A stretch of 16,755 nt of DNA from Clostridia bacterium. GTDB lineage: Bacteria > Bacillota > Clostridia > Monoglobales > Monoglobaceae. The stretch covers positions 1-16,755 of the forward strand of contig JAFQRU010000016.1 of assembly GCA_017409915.1 (NCBI GenBank), written 5' to 3'. The position numbers and the translations under genes are program-made. The notes beneath the pieces are model-generated. The model saw only the letters and a program-made list of their open reading frames with translations, did no database searches and was not told where the DNA came from. Shown piece after piece: positions 1 to 6,335 of this stretch (position 1 is the first letter of the stretch; the number at the start of each line of letters is the position of its first letter).

Positions 1-640
1 CGGCTTTGCGAAGGATACAGAATTTACTGTTGAAGAACAGAGCGAGAATAGCGTAACTTTTATCATTTCTTCAAATGAGGAAACTTTAAAGCAGTATCCT
101 TTCTTGTTTGAATTCCGCGTAAGATTTACTCTTGAAGGCAAAAAACTTATTGTGTCCTATATAACTGACAATAAGGGCGAGGGTGAAATGCTTTATAATG
201 TAGGCAGTCACGAGGCTTATAATATAGACGGAATCGATAATTACAGCCTGGTTTTAGACGAGGCGGAAACCCTTGACCGCTATGAGGTTGAGCCAAACGG
301 AATTATCTGCGAAAAGGGGATTCCGTGTTTTAAAAACTCCCGTGAGCTTAAACTCAGTGACGATTTCTTCACAGTTGACGCCATTATCCTTTTTGATATA
401 AAATCCACAGGACTTGCACTCCGCGACGACAGGGACGGAAGCCAGATTCATGTTGACTTTAAGGGAAACAACTCTATTTTAATTTGGAGAAGGCCAAAGG
501 CTCCTTTTGCCTGCATTGAAACCTGGGCAGGTGCCCCTGATGTTCCGTGGGATAAGACGGATAATTTTGAAGAAAAGTATCGCATGAAGTTCTTACCCGC
601 CGGGGAAAGAGAGACCATAACACACACTATCTCATTTTAG
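1..640 (+). CDS. Aldose 1-epimerase family protein (LacX/YphB-like), 5' end missing
   Basis: The frame is open from base 2, so the gene starts upstream of the window; the TTG at 104 is internal, because good coding sequence (GFAKDTEFTVEEQ...) precedes it. About 212 residues remain. The visible part fits the galactose-mutarotase-like beta-sandwich fold: a YPFLFEFRVRFTLEG strand segment, then YNVGSHEAYN, matching the conserved G-x-H-x-x-(F/Y)-N of this family, and a C-terminal FACIETWAGAPD matching the (C/V)-IEPW region near the sugar site. Members interconvert alpha and beta anomers of aldoses or bind hexoses in the cytoplasm. Here the usual Pro after Glu is replaced by Thr (IETW) and HPAF-type is HEAY. 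The substrate cannot be told. It ends just before the rpsF promoter and I see no U-tract terminator after it. The family call is fairly sure, the substrate is not. Confidence 0.8.
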   Translation, partial: GFAKDTEFTVEEQSENSVTFIISSNEETLKQYPFLFEFRVRFTLEGKKLIVSYITDNKGEGEMLYNVGSHEAYNIDGIDNYSLVLDEAETLDRYEVEPNGIICEKGIPCFKNSRELKLSDDFFTVDAIILFDIKSTGLALRDDRDGSQIHVDFKGNNSILIWRRPKAPFACIETWAGAPDVPWDKTDNFEEKYRMKFLPAGERETITHTISF

Positions 641-649
641 GGAAAAACC

Positions 650-678
650 TTGACAAAATTTTCAAGGTGTGATATAAT
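650..678 (+). promoter_or_regulatory. Sigma-A promoter of rpsF-ssb-rpsR
   Basis: Perfect -35 TTGACA (650-655) and perfect -10 TATAAT (673-678) with a 17-bp spacer. Transcription should start near 685, giving a leader of about 68 nt before rpsF. A 7-bp inverted repeat (ACCTTGA 647-653, TCAAGGT 662-668) embraces the -35 box. Confidence 0.9.
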
Positions 679-693
679 TTGATGGTTACGAAA

Positions 694-746
694 GTGCAAT
701 CCTTACTCTCGGGGAAATTCGGGAGTCAAAAGTCCACAAGGAGGTG
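694..746 (+). promoter_or_regulatory. rpsF leader hairpin, possible autoregulatory site
   Basis: The leader contains a 7-bp hairpin, ACTCTCG (705-711) with CGGGAGT (720-726, one G-U pair), loop of 8 nt. CCTT (701-704) can pair with AAGG (738-741) inside the Shine-Dalgarno AAGGAGGTG (738-746), which would hide it; GTG (694-696) with CAC (735-737) is an alternative closing pair. Leaders of rpsF in many bacteria bind the S6:S18 complex to repress translation. I do not see the CCG bulge expected of that published motif, so this is a structural candidate only. Confidence 0.35.
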
Positions 747-752
747 AAATAA

Positions 753-1052
753 ATGGTTGAAGTTATCAATAAGTACGAAACTATTTTCGTTATTGACGGC
801 AGAAAAACTGAGGAAGAAACAGTTGCTTTAGTTGATAAGTTTAAATCATTAATAGAAGCCAACGGTACTATCGAATCTGTTGATGAATGGGGCAAGAGAA
901 GACTTGCTTACGAAATCAAGGATGCGGTTGATGGCTACTATGTTTTGGTTAACTTCAGCGCTAAGGCTGATTTCCCACAGGAACTCGAAAGAGTTTTCCG
1001 TATTACAGACGGTATTTTAAGACAGATCACAATCAGAAAAGACGAAGAATAA
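753..1052 (+). CDS. rpsF: 30S ribosomal protein bS6
   Basis: 99 residues, a normal bS6 length. The N-terminal YETIFVIDGRKTEEE, the WGKRRLAYEIKDAVDGYYVLVNF core and the C-terminal GILRQITIRK are family hallmarks. bS6 binds 16S rRNA on the small-subunit platform as a heterodimer with bS18, which is encoded two genes downstream. The ATG is preceded by a strong AAGGAGGTG at a 6-nt spacing. It is first in the rpsF-ssb-rpsR operon, an order widely conserved in Firmicutes. A short hairpin (TTCGCA 1053-1058, TGCGAA 1061-1066) directly follows the stop. Confidence 0.98.
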   Translation: MVEVINKYETIFVIDGRKTEEETVALVDKFKSLIEANGTIESVDEWGKRRLAYEIKDAVDGYYVLVNFSAKADFPQELERVFRITDGILRQITIRKDEE

Positions 1053-1066
1053 TTCGCAAGTGCGAA
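1053..1066 (+). other. Small hairpin between rpsF and ssb
   Basis: TTCGCA-AG-TGCGAA, immediately after the rpsF stop. No U tract follows, so it is not a terminator. It could tune mRNA stability or the lower expression of ssb, whose own ribosome binding site (AGGTAGG) is weaker than those of rpsF and rpsR. The role is inferred. Confidence 0.3.
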
Positions 1067-1083
1067 GATAGGTAGGAATTGCT

Positions 1084-1509
1084 ATGATTAACAAAGCGAT
1101 TTTAATGGGCAGACTTACAAGAGACCCGGAACTCAGACATACTAATTCAGGAACACCTGTTTGCAGTTTCTCTATCGCTATTAACAATGGCTATGGCGAA
1201 AACGCACAGACAGATTTTGTTAACTGTGTTGCCTGGAATAAAACTGCCGAATTTGTAAGTAAATACTTTGCAAAGGGCAGAATGATTATCGTTACAGGAA
1301 GAATCAGTTCAAGAAGCTGGGACGGTCCTGACGGTAAGAAGAACTATGCGACTGAGGTTGTGGCAAATGAAGTTGCTTTCGGCGAAAGCAAAAGAGATGG
1401 CGGAGATTATTCTTCTCAGGGAGCGTCTGCTCCTGAAAGTATTCCATCTATGCCTATGGAAGATGGCGGTTTCTCACCGCTTGATACTGACGACGATTTG
1501 CCGTTCTAA
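1084..1509 (+). CDS. ssb: Single-stranded DNA-binding protein
   Basis: 141 residues. The N-terminal OB fold (about 1-105) starts MINKAILMGRLTRDPELRHT and includes FVNCVAWNKTAEFVSKYFAKG, the standard bacterial SSB signature. A Gly/Ser/Pro-rich linker follows, and the acidic tail ends DDDLPF (136-141), the conserved tip that docks replication and repair partners. It binds ssDNA as a tetramer in replication, recombination and repair. Its place between rpsF and rpsR is the classic arrangement, so it is co-transcribed with two ribosomal proteins. No competence-type second ssb is visible here. Confidence 0.97.
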   Translation: MINKAILMGRLTRDPELRHTNSGTPVCSFSIAINNGYGENAQTDFVNCVAWNKTAEFVSKYFAKGRMIIVTGRISSRSWDGPDGKKNYATEVVANEVAFGESKRDGGDYSSQGASAPESIPSMPMEDGGFSPLDTDDDLPF

Positions 1510-1537
1510 GATTTAACGAAAAAGGAGGTATTCTGAT

Positions 1538-1786
1538 ATGTCAGAAAAGGAAAAAATGGACAGAGGCCACATGAGAAGACCTAAGAGAAAAGCATGTGCA
1601 TTCTGTGTTGATAAAGTTGAACACATCGATTATAAAGATGTTGCAAAACTCAGAAGATATGTAACTGAAAGAGCTAAGATTCTTCCTAGAAGAATCAGCG
1701 GTTGCTGCGCAAAGCACCAGAGACAGCTTACAGTTGCAATTAAGAGAGCAAGATATATTGCGCTTTTACCATATTCTGCTGACTAA
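1538..1786 (+). CDS. rpsR: 30S ribosomal protein bS18, zinc-type (C+)
   Basis: 82 residues, with the bS18 core IDYKDVAKLRRYVTERAKILPRR and the C-terminal AIKRARYIALLPY. Cys20-x2-Cys23 and Cys57-x2-His60 (with an extra Cys56) are the putative metal ligands of the zinc-binding C+ form; zinc-free forms such as B. subtilis RpsR lack them. It partners with bS6 on the 30S platform. The ATG follows an ideal AAAGGAGG. It is last in the operon, which ends at the terminator just downstream; rplI and dnaB, which follow in some genomes, are absent here. Confidence 0.97.
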   Translation: MSEKEKMDRGHMRRPKRKACAFCVDKVEHIDYKDVAKLRRYVTERAKILPRRISGCCAKHQRQLTVAIKRARYIALLPYSAD

Positions 1787-1796
1787 GTTAATATTA

Positions 1797-1828
1797 ATGC
1801 CCAAGGCAAATGCCTTGGGCATTTTTTT
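1797..1828 (+). terminator. Rho-independent terminator after rpsR
   Basis: An 11- to 12-bp stem, ATGCCCAAGGCA (1797-1808) with TGCCTTGGGCAT (1811-1822), tight loop, followed by a run of seven T. It separates the ribosomal operon from the germination operon. Confidence 0.95.
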
Positions 1829-1890
1829 GTGCTTTTACATATTTTTCTTCTATGCAGTAAAAAATAGAAAAAAGAATAAAGGAGAAAAAT

Positions 1891-3552
1891 ATGAGCCTTA
1901 AAGATTTGTTTATATATAAAAGCGACAGGGTTTATAAAGATTTTACCATCGCACCCCCAAAGAAAGAGGATTATAACAATAAAGTCAACAGCTATATAAA
2001 AACGGAAATTAAGGATAAGGAAACTGTTCTTTATAAAGACGGAAAAGTAAGCGGCAAAATAGAGGAAAACCTGGCATTTATTAAAGATGCTTTTTGCACG
2101 GAGCGGAATTTTGATGTTGTCATAAGAGAGTTTTCCATTCCCTGCGCCAAGGGAGAGAGAAAGGGCTTTTTGTTTTTCTATGACGGGATGGCAAACAAAG
2201 AATTTATAAACAGGGATATTTTAGGTGCGCTTCTTAAAAACGCCCAAAACCTTAAAGCAAGGGAAATAGACGAGAAAATGGTTTATAAAAGCCTTATTTC
2301 CCAGGCCGCCCTTTCTCAGACTGATGAGATGAGGCAGGTCCTTGAATTTGTGGCCTTTGGCAACTGCGGAATTTTTGTTGATGGCATCCCCCTTGCCTTT
2401 GTGGCGGATGTTAAAGGATGGAGCGGACGAGGGGTAGATAAACCTGTTACTGAGGCAGTTTTAACCGGCCCTCAGGAGGCCTTTACCGAACAGGTTATGA
2501 CCAACATAAGCCTGGTCCGTAAAATCTTAAAAGACCCGAATTTAATGAGCGAAAATATTCAGATTGGAAGCAAAAGCAAAACCCCCTGCGCCCTTATGTA
2601 TTTAAACGGCCTTACCAATTCCTCACTTGTTGACGAGGTAAGGAAAAGACTAAGCGGAATTGAAACGGAATATATTTTCTCCTCTTCTCAGGTTGAAATG
2701 TTTATTGAGGAGAGCGCCCTTTTCCCTCTGCCGCAGGTTTTGAAAACCGAAAGGCCCGACAGAGTGGCATCATATCTTGCCGAGGGGAAAGTGGCTATAA
2801 TTGTTCAGGGAAGTCCCTTTGCATTGGTCCTTCCTGCCACTATGCCTGACTTGATTGAGGCAACAGAGGATAACTATGTAAGGACCCTTGAAGCGAATTT
2901 TATGCGCATTGTCCGAATTTTCGGCATACTGATTTCCCTTTTGCTCCCTGGAACTTTTGTGGCAATTTCTCTTTACCATCACGAGTCAATCCCGACGGAT
3001 TTGCTTTTTGCAATTGAAGCCACGCGAGAGGTGGTCCCTTTCCCCGTGGTAACCGAGCTTCTTTTGATGGAGCTTTCCTTTGAGCTTATAAAAGAGGCGT
3101 CTATACGAATTCCAAGTCCTATCGGCTCAACGCTTGGTATAGTGGGCGGTCTTATTTTGGGGCAGGCGGCGGTTTCGGCGAATTTAGTCAGTCCGATTTT
3201 AATAATAGTTGTTTCTGTTGCAGGTCTTGGCGCCTTTGCGATTCCCTCGGTATCACTTTCGAGAGCAATTTCCTTTATGCGATTTGTTTTTATTATCTTA
3301 GGTGCTCTTGCGGGATTCTTAGGCCTTGCTTTGGGCCTTGTTGTAAGCCTTTCTGCTCTCTCGTCAAGGACTTCCGTTGGAGTTCCTTATCTTGCCCCCA
3401 TAACACCAAGAGGAAAACGGGGAATGAGGAGAGCTGTCTTTGTTCCGCCCCTTTGGGAGAGAGAAAAAAGAGCCTCTTTCCTTAAAGCAAAAAGAGAATA
3501 TATGCAGCCTCAAATAAGCAGAAAATGGGCGCAGGAGAGGGAAGTGGAATAA
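1891..3552 (+). CDS. Spore germination receptor A subunit (GerA/GerKA family)
   Basis: 553 residues, a typical A-subunit length. A large hydrophilic N-terminal part (about 1-330) contains LTGPQEAFTE (191-200), matching the conserved GP-x-E-x-F-x-E motif. The C-terminal membrane part has helices near 338-362, 412-440, 433-452 and 462-488, with the family's PFP motif at 383-385 and SLSRAISFMRF at 455-465. A cytoplasmic tail YLAPITP...KR closes it. A subunits sit in the spore inner membrane with B and C subunits and trigger germination on nutrient sensing. SD AAAGGAG lies 6 nt before the ATG. First gene of the gerA-B-C operon; its stop overlaps the gerB start. I found no sigma-A promoter in the 62 bp upstream, which fits forespore-specific expression, but I could not define a sigma-G box either. 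The nutrient cannot be predicted. Confidence 0.95.
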   Translation: MSLKDLFIYKSDRVYKDFTIAPPKKEDYNNKVNSYIKTEIKDKETVLYKDGKVSGKIEENLAFIKDAFCTERNFDVVIREFSIPCAKGERKGFLFFYDGMANKEFINRDILGALLKNAQNLKAREIDEKMVYKSLISQAALSQTDEMRQVLEFVAFGNCGIFVDGIPLAFVADVKGWSGRGVDKPVTEAVLTGPQEAFTEQVMTNISLVRKILKDPNLMSENIQIGSKSKTPCALMYLNGLTNSSLVDEVRKRLSGIETEYIFSSSQVEMFIEESALFPLPQVLKTERPDRVASYLAEGKVAIIVQGSPFALVLPATMPDLIEATEDNYVRTLEANFMRIVRIFGILISLLLPGTFVAISLYHHESIPTDLLFAIEATREVVPFPVVTELLLMELSFELIKEASIRIPSPIGSTLGIVGGLILGQAAVSANLVSPILIIVVSVAGLGAFAIPSVSLSRAISFMRFVFIILGALAGFLGLALGLVVSLSALSSRTSVGVPYLAPITPRGKRGMRRAVFVPPLWEREKRASFLKAKREYMQPQISRKWAQEREVE

Positions 3553-4637
3553 TGCAGGAGAAATACTATTTAAGAAAGTGGGAGCTGTCCCTTATTGTGA
3601 TTAACCTTTCGGTGTATAGAATTTTTACGGGTTATGCCAAAATCTTTTCGGATGTTTCGGGCCCCTCGGCACCTATCACTGCCCTTTTTTCAGGAGTGGT
3701 GGCATGGCTCGTTATCGGGGGACTTTTGAAACTATATGAGAAAAATGAAAACAAAACACTTGTTAAAATGGCAACGGATTGTTTTGGTCGTGCAGGAGGC
3801 GGAGCGGTTTTTGTTATCCTCGCTCTTTATCTCTTGTTTTCCTCATCCCTTACTTTAAGGGAGACAGGGGAGCTTATCTCCGCTGTGTCTTTCCCAACGG
3901 CGCCTGTTATATTTATACTTTTAATCGTAGTCTTGGGGGCGGTGGTTTGCTGTGCTCAGGGGTTTAACGCAATCGCAAATTGTCATAGCGTAATTATCCC
4001 CATAACCCTGATTGTTGGCGGAGCGGTTCTTATTATGGGATTTTCCAAAGGGGATATAAGCTATTTTACCCCATATCTTGGATACGGAATAGAAAATACA
4101 TTTATAAAAGGACTGTCCTCCCTTGGGCTTTACAGCGACCTGATAATTCTATTTATGCTTTTCCCTTTCACAAATGGAGAGGGAAGCTATAAAAGGACGG
4201 TTCTTTTGTCTGTGGGGACAGGGGTTATGATAAATACTCTTGTTATATTGGGGTTTACTATGATTGCTCCATATGCCGTGGCGGATACTATAAGCCACCC
4301 TTATATGCAACTTGTTAAGCTTTTTTCGGCGGGGCGGTTTTTCCAGAGAATTGACGGTTATTTTATGTATGCAATTGCGGGATGCGGAATTCTTTCCCTT
4401 GCAAGAAATATATTTTTCATTTCCTATGGAGCGAAAGAAGTTTTTGCCCTTCCGAAAACAAGACCGTTTTCCTATTCTCTGGGACTTCTCGTTATGTTTT
4501 TATCCCTTCTTCCGAAAAGTCGGGAACGGGCAAACTCCATAGCGCAGACTTCCCTTTGGCCTTTTATGGGAGTTGTGTTTTTAATAGCTCTGGCGGTGGG
4601 GATAGTTTACGCCTTTAAAAGGAGGAAGAGACTTTGA
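3552..4637 (+). CDS. Spore germination receptor B subunit (GerB/GerKB permease family)
   Basis: 361 residues from the ATG at 3552, which overlaps the gerA stop (TAATG) and has GGAGAGGG about 10 nt upstream. An in-frame ATG at 3525 would add nine Gly/Glu-rich residues lying inside the gerA end and is less likely. The protein is almost wholly hydrophobic, with about ten membrane helices, and ends in a basic FKRRKR tail, as expected of the endospore germination permease branch of the APC superfamily. B subunits form the germinant-binding and ion-conducting part of the receptor in the spore inner membrane. Translational coupling with gerA suggests balanced synthesis. Confidence 0.93.
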   Translation: MQEKYYLRKWELSLIVINLSVYRIFTGYAKIFSDVSGPSAPITALFSGVVAWLVIGGLLKLYEKNENKTLVKMATDCFGRAGGGAVFVILALYLLFSSSLTLRETGELISAVSFPTAPVIFILLIVVLGAVVCCAQGFNAIANCHSVIIPITLIVGGAVLIMGFSKGDISYFTPYLGYGIENTFIKGLSSLGLYSDLIILFMLFPFTNGEGSYKRTVLLSVGTGVMINTLVILGFTMIAPYAVADTISHPYMQLVKLFSAGRFFQRIDGYFMYAIAGCGILSLARNIFFISYGAKEVFALPKTRPFSYSLGLLVMFLSLLPKSRERANSIAQTSLWPFMGVVFLIALAVGIVYAFKRRKRL

Positions 4638-5776
4638 AAAAACTAATTTGTATAGCTTTTGTGGTTTTAAGCTCCCTCTCCCTTTGCGGTTGCTATGATA
4701 GCCAGGAGATTGATACGACGGCTTATGTTATAGCTCTTGGGATTGATAAAGCAGAGGAGAGCTATAACTATACTTTCCAGATTTCCTCCCCCCTCGCTAT
4801 GGGCGGTGGCGGAGAGATTACCGATGCGGGAGATGGGGAAGAAAATACAAGAGTTGAAAATATAGTAATCGGAGCGGAGAATTTATACGAGGCGAGAGAA
4901 ATAGTCAACAATTTTTTAAGCAAGAAAATAAACCTCTCCCATCTTAAAATGATTGCTATTTCGGAGGTTACCGCCAAAGAGGGACTTTCTCATCATATGG
5001 CCTTTCTTCTTAGGGAAAGAGAGGTCCGTCCTAATACAGGGATGTGCATAACGAAAGGCGGAGCGGAAGATTTCCTAAGGGGAGTAAACCCGTCCTTAGA
5101 AGCAAATACCGCCGAATATTATGAACTGGTCTTTGAAAACGGAGCGGTCTTAACAGCCCCTAAAAAGCTCTGGGAATTTGTCAATGAATCGGAAACCCTG
5201 GGGACAGTGCTTCCTATGGGAAGAGTAGGGGAAAGTGAAAACAGCGCAGGTTTTGAAAAAGAAGAAATCAAGCGAGTGTCAAGCTCTAAATCCGAGTTTT
5301 CGGGGTTGTGTATGATAAAAGACTATACCGCCGTGGGAGAATTATCTCCACAAAAAAGTAAAATTTACGGACTGTTAATTGGGGCAATCTCTGAGGCGGA
5401 AATAGGCATAGAAAAAAACGGCAGAGTCCACTCCATTAGGCTTACCCCGAAAGGAAGAAATAAAATTTCAGTAAGGGATAGCCAGGAGGATAGGACCGCC
5501 GTGATGAGGATGTCTTTTTCAGCAGAGGTAACTCTGTCGGGGGAAGAAATTCGCGAAAAAGATATTGAAGAATATTTAAATAAAGAGGCTTATGCCGTAT
5601 TTTTAGAATCCCAAAAAGCAAACTGCGATATTTTCGGGATTGGGAATTATGTCAGAGAAAAATGCAAAACAGTAGGAGAATGGGAAGAAATTAAATGGGA
5701 TAAAGCTTTCCCGAGGATATATTTTCTTCCTGAAATCAAAACAGAAATAAAGCGAACACAAATCGGAACGGTTTAA
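4634..5776 (+). CDS. Spore germination receptor C subunit, lipoprotein (GerC/GerKC family)
   Basis: 380 residues. It starts with TTG, overlapping the gerB TGA (TTGA), with GGAGGAAGAG just upstream. The N-terminal signal MKKLICIAFVVLSSLSL ends in a lipobox L17-C18-G19-Cys20, so Cys20 should be lipidated; Cys at the -2 position is unusual. GCYDSQEID...ALGIDK right after it is the Ger(x)C family hallmark. The rest is hydrophilic with the two-part fold of the family, including NLSHLKMIAISE and the C-terminal region ending EIKTEIKRTQIG. C subunits sit on the outer face of the spore inner membrane and are needed for receptor function. It completes an A-B-C receptor set with overlapping genes. Confidence 0.94.
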   Translation: MKKLICIAFVVLSSLSLCGCYDSQEIDTTAYVIALGIDKAEESYNYTFQISSPLAMGGGGEITDAGDGEENTRVENIVIGAENLYEAREIVNNFLSKKINLSHLKMIAISEVTAKEGLSHHMAFLLREREVRPNTGMCITKGGAEDFLRGVNPSLEANTAEYYELVFENGAVLTAPKKLWEFVNESETLGTVLPMGRVGESENSAGFEKEEIKRVSSSKSEFSGLCMIKDYTAVGELSPQKSKIYGLLIGAISEAEIGIEKNGRVHSIRLTPKGRNKISVRDSQEDRTAVMRMSFSAEVTLSGEEIREKDIEEYLNKEAYAVFLESQKANCDIFGIGNYVREKCKTVGEWEEIKWDKAFPRIYFLPEIKTEIKRTQIGTV

Positions 5777-5789
5777 AGGGGAAAGGGAA

Positions 5790-5963
5790 ATGCTTAAAAT
5801 TTTTGTTGGACTTTTGGTCCTTTGGGAAACGGTCTATACAGTTTCTTTTGGGATAGCGCAATTTAAAAACGGGAAAAAGGCGGGAGCGGTTTTTGCCATT
5901 TTTCTAACCCTTTCTACTGTTATTCTTTATTTTAACTATATTTTTGACAAAATTTGCCTATAA
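5790..5963 (+). CDS. 57-residue two-helix membrane protein, candidate germination receptor D subunit
   Basis: ATG CTT AAA ... TGC CTA TAA gives 57 residues beginning MLKIFVGLLVLWETVYTVSF. Helix 1 spans about residues 3-23, a basic turn QFKNGKKAG follows (24-32), and helix 2 spans about 33-52. GGGGAAAGGG lies a few bases upstream, and the ATG comes 13 bp after the gerC stop, so it reads as the fourth gene of the receptor operon. Small (about 60-80 aa) two-helix D subunits are known next to several Bacillus GerA-type receptors and modulate their activity. Size, topology and position match; sequence similarity could not be checked. Its last codons lie in an inverted repeat upstream of the abrB promoter. 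It is easily missed by annotation because of its length. Confidence 0.72.
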   Translation: MLKIFVGLLVLWETVYTVSFGIAQFKNGKKAGAVFAIFLTLSTVILYFNYIFDKICL

Positions 5964-5974
5964 TTTGTCAAAAA
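5941..5974. promoter_or_regulatory. Inverted pair of Spo0A-box-like sites upstream of abrB
   Basis: TTTTTGACAAA (5941-5951) and TTTGTCAAAAA (5964-5974) form a perfect 11-bp inverted repeat with a 12-bp spacer. Each arm contains TTTGTCAAA, an exact fit to the TTTGTCRAA-type 0A box reported for Spo0A. The pair ends 4 bp before the abrB -35. Spo0A control of abrB is well established in B. subtilis; here it is inferred. No U tract follows, so it is unlikely to be a terminator. Confidence 0.5.
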
Positions 5975-5978
5975 ACTA

Positions 5979-6007
5979 TTGACAATATTTTACAATTATG
6001 GTATAAT
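5979..6007 (+). promoter_or_regulatory. Sigma-A promoter of the abrB-like gene
   Basis: Perfect -35 TTGACA (5979-5984), 17-bp spacer, perfect -10 TATAAT (6002-6007) with an extended -10 TG (5999-6000). Start expected near 6014, leaving a leader of about 40 nt that includes a short CTTTT/AAAAG repeat close to the ribosome binding site. Confidence 0.92.
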
Positions 6008-6053
6008 TTCCCTATAATAAAATAAAAAATCTTTTTGAAAAGGGAGAAGAAAA

Positions 6054-6296
6054 ATGAAATCAACAGGTATGGTAAGGGACATTGACAAGGTAGGGAGAAT
6101 TGTTATCCCTAAGGAAATCAGAAACAGTTTCCGTATTAAAGAGGGGGACCCATTAGAAATTTTTACGGACAACAACAGAATCATTCTTCAAAAGTATGAA
6201 CCTGCTTGTATGTTCTGCGCAAGCGCTGAGGATGTTGTTGAGTTTGGTGACAAGCGAATCTGCAAAAAATGTATTGACAAAATAAAGAACCTCTAA
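6054..6296 (+). CDS. AbrB-family transition-state regulator with a C-terminal zinc-ribbon-like motif
   Basis: 80 residues. Residues 1-48 are a canonical AbrB/SpoVT swapped-hairpin DNA-binding domain: MKSTGMVRDIDKVGRIVIPKEIR, then GDPLEIF and IILQKYEP, very close to the B. subtilis AbrB/Abh N terminus. Instead of the AbrB multimerisation domain, the C terminus carries Cys52-x2-Cys55 and Cys70-x2-Cys73, spaced as a small metal-binding ribbon. Such proteins bind AT-rich promoters as dimers or tetramers and hold back stationary-phase and sporulation genes. It has its own strong promoter, so it is not part of the germination operon, and shares a terminator with the convergent icd. I leave the symbol blank because abrB, abh and spoVT paralogs cannot be separated safely. 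Confidence 0.9.
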   Translation: MKSTGMVRDIDKVGRIVIPKEIRNSFRIKEGDPLEIFTDNNRIILQKYEPACMFCASAEDVVEFGDKRICKKCIDKIKNL

Positions 6297-6301
6297 AAAA
6301 G

Positions 6302-6334
6302 AAAACTCCGAAAGGCTAACTTTCGGAGTTTTTT
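6302..6334. terminator. Bidirectional terminator between abrB-like gene and icd
   Basis: Stem AAAACTCCGAAAG (6302-6314) with CTTTCGGAGTTTT (6320-6332), loop of 5 nt. On the plus strand it runs into six T; on the minus strand, TTTTCTTTTTT follows the stem. It serves both convergent genes. Confidence 0.93.
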
Positions 6335-6335
6335 A

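Noticed and set aside
650..658. Spo0A box at the rpsF -35, and likewise at the citrate synthase -35
   Set aside because: The reverse of TTGACAAA resembles a 0A box by nature; both give TTTGTCAAG with a mismatch, so the promoter explains them.
1829..1890. Promoter for the germination operon
   Set aside because: No -35/-10 for sigma-A, and attempts to fit a sigma-G pattern failed on spacing or key bases. Left uncalled.
5944..5964. TTGACA (5944-5949) followed by TATAAT (5959-5964) as a second abrB promoter
   Set aside because: The spacer is only 9 bp; a proper 17-bp promoter lies at 5979-6007, and the TATAAT spans the stop of the small gene.
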